Under the pieces are notes generated by a model. That model was not told the origin of the DNA. It worked only from the letters and a program-made list of their open reading frames with translations, and did not search any database. The position numbers and the translations under genes are program-made. 6,058 nt of DNA from Ohtaekwangia sp036503775 (GTDB lineage Bacteria; Bacteroidota; Bacteroidia; Cytophagales; Cyclobacteriaceae): contig DASXWH010000052.1 of assembly GCA_036503775.1 (NCBI GenBank), positions 1 to 6,058 of the forward strand, in the 5' to 3' direction. Of the stretch, positions 1 through 6,058 are shown one piece after another (the stretch's first letter is position 1; each line of letters opens with the position of its first letter).

Positions 1-2571
1 TGGCCCCTGAAACTACTCCGGTTCTTCGTGAAGAAAGAATACCTGGAAGAGATCGAAGGCGATATGGAAGAAGTGTTCCGCGACAACACCGAACGTTTCT
101 CCCCTGCCAAAGCCAGGCGGATGTATACGTGGGAAATGATCAGATTACTCCGGCCCGTACTACTTAAAAACCTTTCAGCCCTGCACTACAATAACCCCTA
201 CCCTATGTTCAAAAACTACTTCAAGACATCGCTGCGCAGCCTGCTGAAAAATCCGCTGACATCGTTCATCAATGTATTCGGGTTATCCGTAGCCATTGGC
301 ATCACGCTGCTGGTATATGTGTGCCTAAAAAATGATCACAACATCGATCAGTTCCATGAACACAAGCATACGGTATTCCTCACGACTTTCTTTGCTGACC
401 GCGATGGCGAGGTACAGCAATATGGACTGACTCCGCGTCCGTTAGGTGAAATGCTGAAAGCGGATTTCACACACGTGAAAAAAGTATGCCGCATCGAAGA
501 TGGCAATGTAGTGATGAAACGTGACGAACATGTATTTCACGAACGTGTGCGCTATGCCGACCCGGAATTCCTCAGCATGTTCACCTTCCCGCTGAAGTGG
601 GGATCAGCCGGTTCCCTGGCCGACCTGAACAGCATCATCCTCAGTGAAGACATGTCCATAAAATATTTCGGTGATGAAAATCCCGTTGGCCGTGACATGC
701 TGATGGTATTCAATGACAGCACCCGGAAAGCGTTTACAGTAGCCGGTGTGGCTGCAACCTTCCCCACAGAACATATCATCGACTTTAACTTCCTCATCAA
801 CTTTGAAAATCTCCGCGTAGCCAATCCCGGTTATGATGTAAACGACTGGCGTGCATTCGTCAATGCCACGCTCATCCAGGTCGACAACCCTGCTGATATT
901 AGAACCATTGAACAGGGCATGGAGAAATACAAGTCGCTGCAGAACCAGGTTGAAAAAGACTGGGCCATTGCATCCTTCGCTTTTGAACCGCTCAGTGAAC
1001 TTCACTTCCGGTCGGCCGACATCAGGAATGACATCTCCGCTGACGACAACGCTGAGGTACGCATCGGCATGCCGGTGATCGCGCTCTTCATGCTGGCGCT
1101 GGCGTGTTTCAATTACATCAACATGGCCATCGTGTCGGCTGCGAAACGCCTCAAGGAAATTGGCGTGCGCAAAGTGATTGGTGCCAACCGCCTCCGCGTG
1201 ATCGTGCAGTTTCTCACCGAAAATATTTTCATTACGTTCTTCGCACTCATCGTGGGCTGCATTCTCGGGATCACCATTTTCATTCCCTGGTTCATCCGGT
1301 TCAGCGGATGGGATCTGAACATTGACCTGATGGACCGCAACCTCTGGATCTTCCTGACGGGATTGTTGCTCTTCACGGGACTCGCCTCTGGTATTTATCC
1401 CGCTTTCTATATCTCGAAATTCGAAACGGTACGGATATTCAAGGGCGCTGTGGAGTTCGGTCGCAAGAATCCGCTCACCAAAGTATTTCTCGGCATTCAG
1501 CTCGTACTCGCCTGCATTACCATCACCGCAGCTGTGGTGTTCACACAGAACGGCAAGTACCAGAATAACCTGAGCTGGGGCTATAACCAGAACAATGTAC
1601 TCTATGTATATGTGCAGGATCAGACAGCTTTCGACAAGATGAATGCGGCTTTCGTTCAGGACCCTAACGTGATCTCCCGTGCAGGATCTGCCGATCATAT
1701 GGGCAAGACTGTTTCCAATGCGATACTGCACACACCTTCCAACCAGCACTATGAAGTGAACCGCATCGCAGTCGATGCGCAATACCTGGAAACGATGGAG
1801 CTGGAACTGCTGCAGGGCCGCAGTTTCAAAGCGCACGCTGAAACGGATAAACAAACCATCCTGGTGAATGAGCTCCTCGTTAAAAATCTGAACCTCACCG
1901 AACCGGTCGGATATGTATTTGAGATCGACAGCATGCGGTATGAAGTGATCGGTGTGGTGAAGGATTTTCATACACAGGATTTCTTCAGCGAAGTGCAGCC
2001 TACCATTTTCACCGTAGCGGATGAAGAGGACTATCATTACCTGTCGATGCGGGTGAAGGAAGGTACCGCAGCTGAAACATTCCAGGCTGTACAGCGTCAG
2101 TGGGCGAAACTGTATCCGGAAATTCCATTCCAGGGCGGACACCAGGAAGATGTATGGACCAGCTATTTTGTTAGTGTCGACCGCTCGGAGAAATTCAACA
2201 AGGTGATCGCTACCATTGCAGTGCTGCTGGCAGCACTCGGGCTCTATGGCCTCGTGACGTTGAATGTCTCCGGAAGAAAAAGAGAATTCAGTATCCGCAA
2301 AACGCTGGGTGCCGGCATGCAGCATATCTCGTCAGTCATCATGAAACAATATGTGCTGCTGACACTGGCAGCCATCATCATCGGTGCTCCCGTCAGTTAT
2401 GTATTTACGAAAGCATACCTGGCGATGCTCTTTGCCTATCCGATGCCGATGGATTATTCCGGAACGATCCTGTCCGTAATCATTCTGGTGTTGGTATTGG
2501 TGACGGTGATCTCCACACAGATCCGGAAGGTGTTGAAATCAAATCCGGTGGACGGACTAAAAGTTGAATAG
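1..2571 (+). CDS. FtsX/MacB-type ABC transporter permease with N-terminal prefix domain (5' end cut by window)
   Basis: Inner-membrane permease subunit of the MacB/FtsX (type VII ABC) class; substrate unknown. The frame is open from base 1 and 856 residues are visible. The downstream paralogue has 12 residues before the matching Trp, so only about a dozen codons are missing. GTG at 28 is an internal Val (Ile in the paralogue), not the start. Counting the first visible Trp as 1: a charged prefix domain (about 1-75, with LEEIEGDMEEVF) resembling 'permease prefix domain 2'; membrane helix 1 at about 89-109; a MacB-like periplasmic domain to about 350; helices at about 357-379, 407-429 and 448-470; helix 5 at about 495-516; a second periplasmic domain; helices at about 734-755, 784-806 and 821-841. 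The FtsX coupling motifs EIGVRKVIGA (386-395) and EFSIRKTLGA (762-771) are intact. It has no ATP-binding motifs and no ATPase neighbour in the window. Family is seen in the sequence; transport or mechanotransmission role is inferred. Confidence 0.93.
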   Translation, partial: WPLKLLRFFVKKEYLEEIEGDMEEVFRDNTERFSPAKARRMYTWEMIRLLRPVLLKNLSALHYNNPYPMFKNYFKTSLRSLLKNPLTSFINVFGLSVAIGITLLVYVCLKNDHNIDQFHEHKHTVFLTTFFADRDGEVQQYGLTPRPLGEMLKADFTHVKKVCRIEDGNVVMKRDEHVFHERVRYADPEFLSMFTFPLKWGSAGSLADLNSIILSEDMSIKYFGDENPVGRDMLMVFNDSTRKAFTVAGVAATFPTEHIIDFNFLINFENLRVANPGYDVNDWRAFVNATLIQVDNPADIRTIEQGMEKYKSLQNQVEKDWAIASFAFEPLSELHFRSADIRNDISADDNAEVRIGMPVIALFMLALACFNYINMAIVSAAKRLKEIGVRKVIGANRLRVIVQFLTENIFITFFALIVGCILGITIFIPWFIRFSGWDLNIDLMDRNLWIFLTGLLLFTGLASGIYPAFYISKFETVRIFKGAVEFGRKNPLTKVFLGIQLVLACITITAAVVFTQNGKYQNNLSWGYNQNNVLYVYVQDQTAFDKMNAAFVQDPNVISRAGSADHMGKTVSNAILHTPSNQHYEVNRIAVDAQYLETMELELLQGRSFKAHAETDKQTILVNELLVKNLNLTEPVGYVFEIDSMRYEVIGVVKDFHTQDFFSEVQPTIFTVADEEDYHYLSMRVKEGTAAETFQAVQRQWAKLYPEIPFQGGHQEDVWTSYFVSVDRSEKFNKVIATIAVLLAALGLYGLVTLNVSGRKREFSIRKTLGAGMQHISSVIMKQYVLLTLAAIIIGAPVSYVFTKAYLAMLFAYPMPMDYSGTILSVIILVLVLVTVISTQIRKVLKSNPVDGLKVE

Positions 2572-2657
2572 TTTAAAGTTTAAAGTCAGGTTAATAAGTT
2601 CAGGAGTTGCTATTCAGGACAGAATAACTTGAAACTCTAAACCTTAAACCTCAAACT
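2570..2657. repeat. Imperfect inverted repeat filling the spacer between the two permease genes
   Basis: The left arm (2570-2586, agtttaaagtttaaagt) and right arm (2641-2657, accttaaacctcaaact) are reverse complements at 14 of 17 positions, separated by 54 bases. All three mismatches place A in the left arm opposite C in the right arm, so a minus-strand transcript would form G-U wobbles and pair along the whole arm, whereas plus-strand RNA would have A-C mismatches. The left arm is itself a direct repeat of the unit gtttaaa and begins inside the stop codon of the first permease. A small hairpin, TATTC/GAATA (2611-2615 and 2622-2626), sits in the loop. No T-run follows the right arm, so it is not a standard terminator. 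It resembles AT-rich palindromic spacers seen in Cytophagales (from memory); function unknown. Confidence 0.6.
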
Positions 2658-2665
2658 AAATACGA

Positions 2666-5278
2666 ATGACAATCGACCAGGACCATATCACTCCTCCAAA
2701 ATGGCCCCTGAAGCTTCTCCGGTTCTTCATCAAAAAAGAATACCTGGAGGAGATCGAAGGTGACATGGAAGAGGTATTCCGTGACCAGCTGGAGATCATG
2801 TCACCGGCAAAAGCTAAACGGTTTTATACCTGGGAAATCATACGTCTGCTTCGTCCGGTGCTCATGAAAAATTTAGAGGTGCTTCAACCGTTAAACCACT
2901 ACCCCATGTTCAGAAACTATTTCAAAACATCGCTGCGCAGTTTCATGCGTCACCCACTGAACTCTTTTATCAATGTATTCGGACTTTCCGTATCCATCGG
3001 CATTTGTGTCTTTGCCTACGGTTATGCACGGTGGGTGTACAACACCGATCAGTTCCATGAACATAAACACCAGGTTCATCTCGTCACCTTCTTCGCCAAA
3101 CGCGATGGCACACTGCAGCAGCACGGCAATACACCACGGCCGCTGGGTGAGATGCTGCGCGAAGACTTCACGCACATCCGAAAGGTATGCCGGATAGAAG
3201 ACCGCAATGTGGTGGTGAAGTTTGAAGACAACGTGTTTCATGAACGCGTGCGCTTCACGGACCCGGAATTCCTGGAGATGTTTACCTTCCCGCTGAAGTG
3301 GGGAACACCCGGTTCACTGCGTGATGTGAACAGCATCATCCTCAGTGAACAGAAAGCGATCAAATATTTTGGTGACGCCAACCCGGTTGGCCGCGACATC
3401 CTCCTGAAGTTCGATGAAAATCACAGCAAGGTATTCCGCATCACCGGTGTGGCCGCTGAATTTCCCGCAGCACATACCATCGACTTCGGATTCCTCATCA
3501 ACACGGACAACTTCCGTACCTCGGAAGCCGAGTATAAAGCAGACGACTGGAGTGCCTTTGTGCACGCCACATTCATCCAGGTAGACTCGCCAGCTGACCT
3601 CACCGCTATTCAACAGGGTATGGAAAAATACAAACAGCTGCAGCATGAAGCAGTCGATGAAGACTGGGCTATTGATTCATTTGCCTTCGAGCCGCTGAGC
3701 ACGCTGCACAATCGTTCGGAGAACATGCGGGATTACCTGTCATGGAGTTCGGCCAGCAATTTCAAATCCATCATGTTCCTGGGAGGAATCGCCCTGTTCA
3801 CGTTGCTCCTCGCCTGCTTCAACTACATCAACATCGCGATCACGTCAGCCGCCAGAAGACTGAAAGAGATCGGTGTGCGTAAAACGATCGGTGCCACACA
3901 ACGCGTGGTCATCATCCAGTTCCTCACCGAGAACATCGTGGTCACCAGCTTTGCTCTGGTACTCGGACTGATCTTCGGGATCACGTTCTTCATTCCCTGG
4001 TTCGAGAACATGTGGCACTTTAACATGGGTTTCACGCTGAACGACACCAACCTGTGGATCTACCTGCCCGCTGTTCTATTTTTCACAGCGATAGCTTCCG
4101 GAAGTTACCCGGCATTCTATATCTCACGGTTTCAGGCTACCTCCATATTAAAAGGATCGATCCGGTTCGACAAGAAGAATCCGCTCACGAAAGTATTCCT
4201 CGGCATACAGCTGGTCTGCGCTTCAATCTTTATTACCGCTGCGGTTACATTCACGCAAAACTCCGATTACCTCGCCAACCGCAGCTGGGGGTATCAGAAC
4301 CGTGAAGCCCTGTATGTTTCCATTCCCGATCACCCGGCTTTTGAAAAGTTGTCGGCATTGATCGCGCAGGACCCGCATGTTGTTTCCATCTCTGGATCAC
4401 AACATCACCTCGGCAACCAGCACACCACGGCCGTAATGCACATGCCCGACCGTCAGGTTGAAGTGGATAAGCTCGCTGTGGATGCGCGTTACTTCGAGAC
4501 CATGGGGATTGCATTACGCGATGGCCGTGTCTTTCATGCCGATGCCGAGGCGGATAAAAAGGCGGTAGTGGTAAATGAGGCGCTGGTGAAAAATCTGGCG
4601 TTAACAGATCCTGTTGGCTACACCTTCCGGATCGACAGTATGGAGTATGAGATCATCGGTGTCGTGAATGATTTTCACAACTATAATTTCTCACAACACA
4701 TCAAGCCCACGCTCTTCACGCTGGCCGATGAAAAAGCGTATCGCTACCTGTCTGTTAAAGTGAAGCCGGGCACAGAACGGGAAACATACAAAGCGGTACA
4801 AACACACTGGGCAACGCTCTATCCCGAAACACCATTCGATGGCGGATACCAGGAAGATGTCTGGGGTAACTATTATGAAGAAGTCGACAATCACGCGAGC
4901 GTATGGAAAGTGTTTGCATTCATAGCCGTGGTCCTCGCAGGGCTTGGACTTTACGGATTGATCACCTTCAACGTAGCCGGAAGAGTAAAAGAATTCAGCA
5001 TCCGCAAAATACTGGGAGCCGGGATCCGCAGCATCACCGACACCATCACGCGTCAATACCTGGTGCTGCTCGCTATCGCAGTCATCATCGGGGCTCCGTC
5101 AAGCTACCTGCTGATCAATGCTGTCTTCGACCTCGCCTACAGTTACCACATGCCAGTAACATTTGGCAGTGTGGCGTTATCCATGAGCATCCTTTTGGTG
5201 GTGATCCTGGTGACGTTGTCAACGCAGATCAGAAAAGTACTGAAAGCAAACCCGGTGGAAGGATTAAAATCCGAATAA
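2666..5278 (+). CDS. FtsX/MacB-type ABC transporter permease with N-terminal prefix domain, tandem paralogue
   Basis: Complete 870-residue paralogue of the preceding gene, collinear with it end to end. The ATG at 2666 is chosen because it gives a short N-tail (MTIDQDHITPPK) leading into the prefix domain; there is no Shine-Dalgarno sequence, which is usual for Bacteroidota. Domains: prefix about 10-80 (LEEIEGDMEEVF at 29-40); helix 1 at 101-121; MacB-like periplasmic domain about 122-365; helices about 368-394, 422-443 and 463-485; helix 5 at 508-530; second periplasmic domain about 531-745; helices about 748-770, 799-820 and 835-856. Coupling-helix motifs EIGVRKTIGA (401-410) and EFSIRKILGA (776-785) mark the two FtsX domains. 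It contains both halves of the fold, so one chain may supply both halves of a transporter, or the two paralogues may pair. It has no nucleotide-binding domain and must borrow an ATPase from elsewhere. The 94-bp spacer allows co-transcription with its neighbour. Substrate cannot be told; macrolide or lipoprotein export should not be assumed. Confidence 0.95.
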   Translation: MTIDQDHITPPKWPLKLLRFFIKKEYLEEIEGDMEEVFRDQLEIMSPAKAKRFYTWEIIRLLRPVLMKNLEVLQPLNHYPMFRNYFKTSLRSFMRHPLNSFINVFGLSVSIGICVFAYGYARWVYNTDQFHEHKHQVHLVTFFAKRDGTLQQHGNTPRPLGEMLREDFTHIRKVCRIEDRNVVVKFEDNVFHERVRFTDPEFLEMFTFPLKWGTPGSLRDVNSIILSEQKAIKYFGDANPVGRDILLKFDENHSKVFRITGVAAEFPAAHTIDFGFLINTDNFRTSEAEYKADDWSAFVHATFIQVDSPADLTAIQQGMEKYKQLQHEAVDEDWAIDSFAFEPLSTLHNRSENMRDYLSWSSASNFKSIMFLGGIALFTLLLACFNYINIAITSAARRLKEIGVRKTIGATQRVVIIQFLTENIVVTSFALVLGLIFGITFFIPWFENMWHFNMGFTLNDTNLWIYLPAVLFFTAIASGSYPAFYISRFQATSILKGSIRFDKKNPLTKVFLGIQLVCASIFITAAVTFTQNSDYLANRSWGYQNREALYVSIPDHPAFEKLSALIAQDPHVVSISGSQHHLGNQHTTAVMHMPDRQVEVDKLAVDARYFETMGIALRDGRVFHADAEADKKAVVVNEALVKNLALTDPVGYTFRIDSMEYEIIGVVNDFHNYNFSQHIKPTLFTLADEKAYRYLSVKVKPGTERETYKAVQTHWATLYPETPFDGGYQEDVWGNYYEEVDNHASVWKVFAFIAVVLAGLGLYGLITFNVAGRVKEFSIRKILGAGIRSITDTITRQYLVLLAIAVIIGAPSSYLLINAVFDLAYSYHMPVTFGSVALSMSILLVVILVTLSTQIRKVLKANPVEGLKSE

Positions 5279-5282
5279 TGTC

Positions 5283-5346
5283 CTTGCGTTTCTTTGCGTC
5301 TTTGTGTCTTAGCGGTGGAAACCAATTTTACCGCAGAGGCGCAAAG
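5283..5346. repeat. CTTTGCGT tandem units plus hairpin in the convergent spacer
   Basis: This lies between the stop codons of the second permease and the convergent DUF4440 gene. Three degenerate tandem units (cttgcgt 5283-5289, ctttgcgt 5292-5299, ctttgtgt 5300-5307) lead into an inverted repeat. Its left arm, 5300-5316 (ctttgtgtcttagcggt), pairs with the right arm, 5330-5346 (accgcagaggcgcaaag), across a 13-base loop. In plus-strand RNA this gives 13 Watson-Crick pairs, 3 U-G wobbles and one A-A mismatch. Neither side is followed by a T-run, so a classical intrinsic terminator is not supported, but its position suggests transcript-end processing or bidirectional attenuation. Similar 'ttgcgtctttgcgt...gcggtgaaa' spacers recur in many bacterial genomes (from memory), so a dispersed intergenic repeat is plausible. 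Confidence 0.65.
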
Positions 5347-5361
5347 CGTAATCAATCGACA

Positions 5362-5829
5362 TTAATCCGAACAAATATTGCTGGCGTGCCTCGCGATCAT
5401 CAGCCACTTACCATCCTTCAACATCCACACGTTGGTAAAACGTCTTTTGATGGGTTGATTGGTGTCGTGTGAACTTCCTTTGGGTCCGGTTTTAGGAACT
5501 ACCAGTTCATTGCCCATCACAACAACAACGGAATCGTGCACCAGTACTTTCTCAATAATCCGTTCAAACTTTGTATACGTCAACACGCCACTTTGGATAG
5601 GGCCTGTGGCTGCATCCTGTACAACATTGAAAGGGTTGTTGACGGTATAGTTTGAAGCCCAGTTACTTTTCATTTCAGCAACCTTGCCCTCCATAAGGTA
5701 TGCTACCTGGTCAGCTTCCAGTTTTCTTATTTCTGCTTCGGCATTGCCAGCTGGTTGCTGGGCGTCTACCACGGTTACAGATAGTAACAGAAGAGTTAAA
5801 CCTGTTAAGAAGAATGAGATATGTTTCAT
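5362..5829 (-). CDS. Secreted DUF4440 / NTF2-like (SnoaL-fold) protein
   Basis: A 155-residue protein starting at ATG (complement of 5827-5829). Residues 1-23 form a typical signal peptide: Lys2, a hydrophobic stretch FFLTGLTLLLLSVTVV, and a VDA|QQ cleavage site, so the mature protein should be exported. There is no lipobox cysteine, so it is probably periplasmic or secreted rather than a lipoprotein. Residues about 31-148 fit the DUF4440 cone-fold pattern: an N-terminal helix (AEIRKLEADQVAYLMEGKV), a helix/strand region with WASNYTVNNP, and the closing paired strands RRFTNVWMLKDGKWLMIARHAS, the most characteristic part of the family. Length is normal for a single such domain. Family members range from small enzymes to ligand-binding proteins, and no catalytic set can be assigned here, so biochemical function is unknown. 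It converges on the second permease and is probably transcribed apart from it. No Shine-Dalgarno sequence or clear Bacteroidota promoter (TAnnTTTG) was found upstream. Confidence 0.88.
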   Translation of the reverse strand: MKHISFFLTGLTLLLLSVTVVDAQQPAGNAEAEIRKLEADQVAYLMEGKVAEMKSNWASNYTVNNPFNVVQDAATGPIQSGVLTYTKFERIIEKVLVHDSVVVVMGNELVVPKTGPKGSSHDTNQPIKRRFTNVWMLKDGKWLMIARHASNICSD

Positions 5830-5868
5830 AACGTTAGTCTTTTAAGAATTGAAATGCGAGTCTCGATA

Positions 5869-5908
5869 GCCATGGGAAGGAACGCTACGCGATGTCGTGT
5901 AGCATGGC
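5869..5908. other. Bulged hairpin between the VOC and DUF4440 genes
   Basis: The core stem pairs 5884-5891 (gctacgcg) with 5896-5903 (cgtgtagc) around the 4-base loop ATGT, with one G-T wobble. An outer 5-bp stem, gccat (5869-5873) with atggc (5904-5908), closes it, leaving a 10-base bulge on the left side. It lies in the 112-bp gap downstream of the VOC stop and upstream of the DUF4440 start, both on the minus strand. No T-run follows on the minus strand, so it could be a weak terminator, a leader structure or chance; function is not shown. Confidence 0.45.
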
Positions 5909-5941
5909 AAAAACGCTAGTGGAAGTTAATACTTTTTCAGG

Positions 5942-6058
5942 CTAAATAAATCCCGGCAAATCAAATGTGATCTTCCAGTTGATTCCAAACCGGTCTTTGA
6001 GAATGCCGTAGTATGATCCCCAGAACGTTTCTGTCATCGCGACTTTAACCTGACCGCC
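5942..6058 (-). CDS. VOC family (PhnB-like, glyoxalase-fold) protein, C-terminal fragment
   Basis: Only the last 38 codons and a TAG stop (complement of 5942-5944) are in the window; the rest lies beyond the right edge. The visible peptide begins GGQVKVAMTETFWGSYYGIL and continues KDRFGINWKITFDLPGFI. The pattern GG-x-V, then FWG, then (Y)G-x-L-x-D-x-(F)G-(I/V)-x-W is the typical closing segment of PhnB-like VOC proteins, a cytoplasmic family with a paired beta-alpha-beta-beta-beta fold. This tail packs the last strands and contains the FWG and D-R-F-G-x-N-W segment. Many members are annotated as '3-demethylubiquinone-9 3-methyltransferase-like' or glyoxalase/bleomycin-resistance proteins without tested activity, so no reaction is assigned. 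It reads in the same direction as the DUF4440 gene, which starts 112 bp downstream, so the two could share a transcript. The ORF is open to the window edge, so truncation is by the window and not a mutation. Confidence 0.78.
   Translation of the reverse strand, partial: GGQVKVAMTETFWGSYYGILKDRFGINWKITFDLPGFI

Noticed and set aside
604..2325. Long minus-strand open frame (573 codons) opposite the first permease
   Set aside because: It is fully antisense to a well-conserved permease, has a His/Glu/Arg-rich composition with no recognisable domain, and has no long counterpart opposite the paralogue. It is a by-product of codon use on the plus strand.
2572..2665. Separate promoter for the second permease
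   Set aside because: The closest match to the Bacteroidota -7 element TAnnTTTG (TAACTTGA at 2625-2632) has two mismatches and no convincing -33 partner. Co-transcription with the upstream gene is simpler.
5300..5346. Intrinsic terminator for the permease pair
   Set aside because: The hairpin is real, but no T-run follows either arm on either strand, so it was recorded as a repeat and termination left as a possibility only.
5279..5361. CRISPR-like short repeats
   Set aside because: The 7-8 base units are contiguous and degenerate, with no spacers and no cas genes nearby.
4903..5472. Plus-strand open frame of 189 codons running from inside the second permease into the convergent DUF4440 gene
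   Set aside because: It overlaps two well-supported genes in other frames, and its translation is low-complexity, Arg/His/Ser-rich and without domain features.

Overview
The window looks like chromosomal DNA of a Bacteroidota bacterium, most likely a Cytophagales/Cyclobacteriaceae-type organism. This placement rests on large stand-alone permeases with a Bacteroidota-style N-terminal prefix domain, start codons without a Shine-Dalgarno sequence, and AT-rich or 'CTTTGCGT'-type intergenic repeats. It is an inference from gene content and style, with no database comparison behind it.

Layout: positions 1-2571 (+) hold a nearly complete FtsX/MacB-type ABC transporter permease whose first dozen or so codons lie upstream of the window. 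After a 94-bp spacer built around an imperfect inverted repeat, a complete paralogue of 870 residues follows at 2666-5278 (+). Both have the same architecture: a cytoplasmic prefix domain, one membrane helix, a large periplasmic domain, three helices, a second helix/periplasmic domain/three-helix block, and eight predicted membrane helices in all. They are clearly a tandem duplication. Downstream, an 83-bp convergent spacer carries a short tandem array and a hairpin. On the minus strand come a small secreted DUF4440/NTF2-like protein (5362-5829) and, past a 112-bp gap with another hairpin, the C-terminal end of a VOC/PhnB-like (glyoxalase-fold) protein (5942 to the window edge).

Function: the two permeases probably form, or belong to, MacB/FtsX-type complexes that use an ATPase encoded elsewhere to drive mechanical or export work across the inner membrane. 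No ATPase, periplasmic adaptor or regulator is visible here, so the substrate is unknown. The two minus-strand genes form a separate block with no evident link to the permeases. I see no CRISPR array, RNA gene, transposase or phage gene. The most interesting material is the tandem orphan-permease pair and the structured spacers, not a clearly new system.
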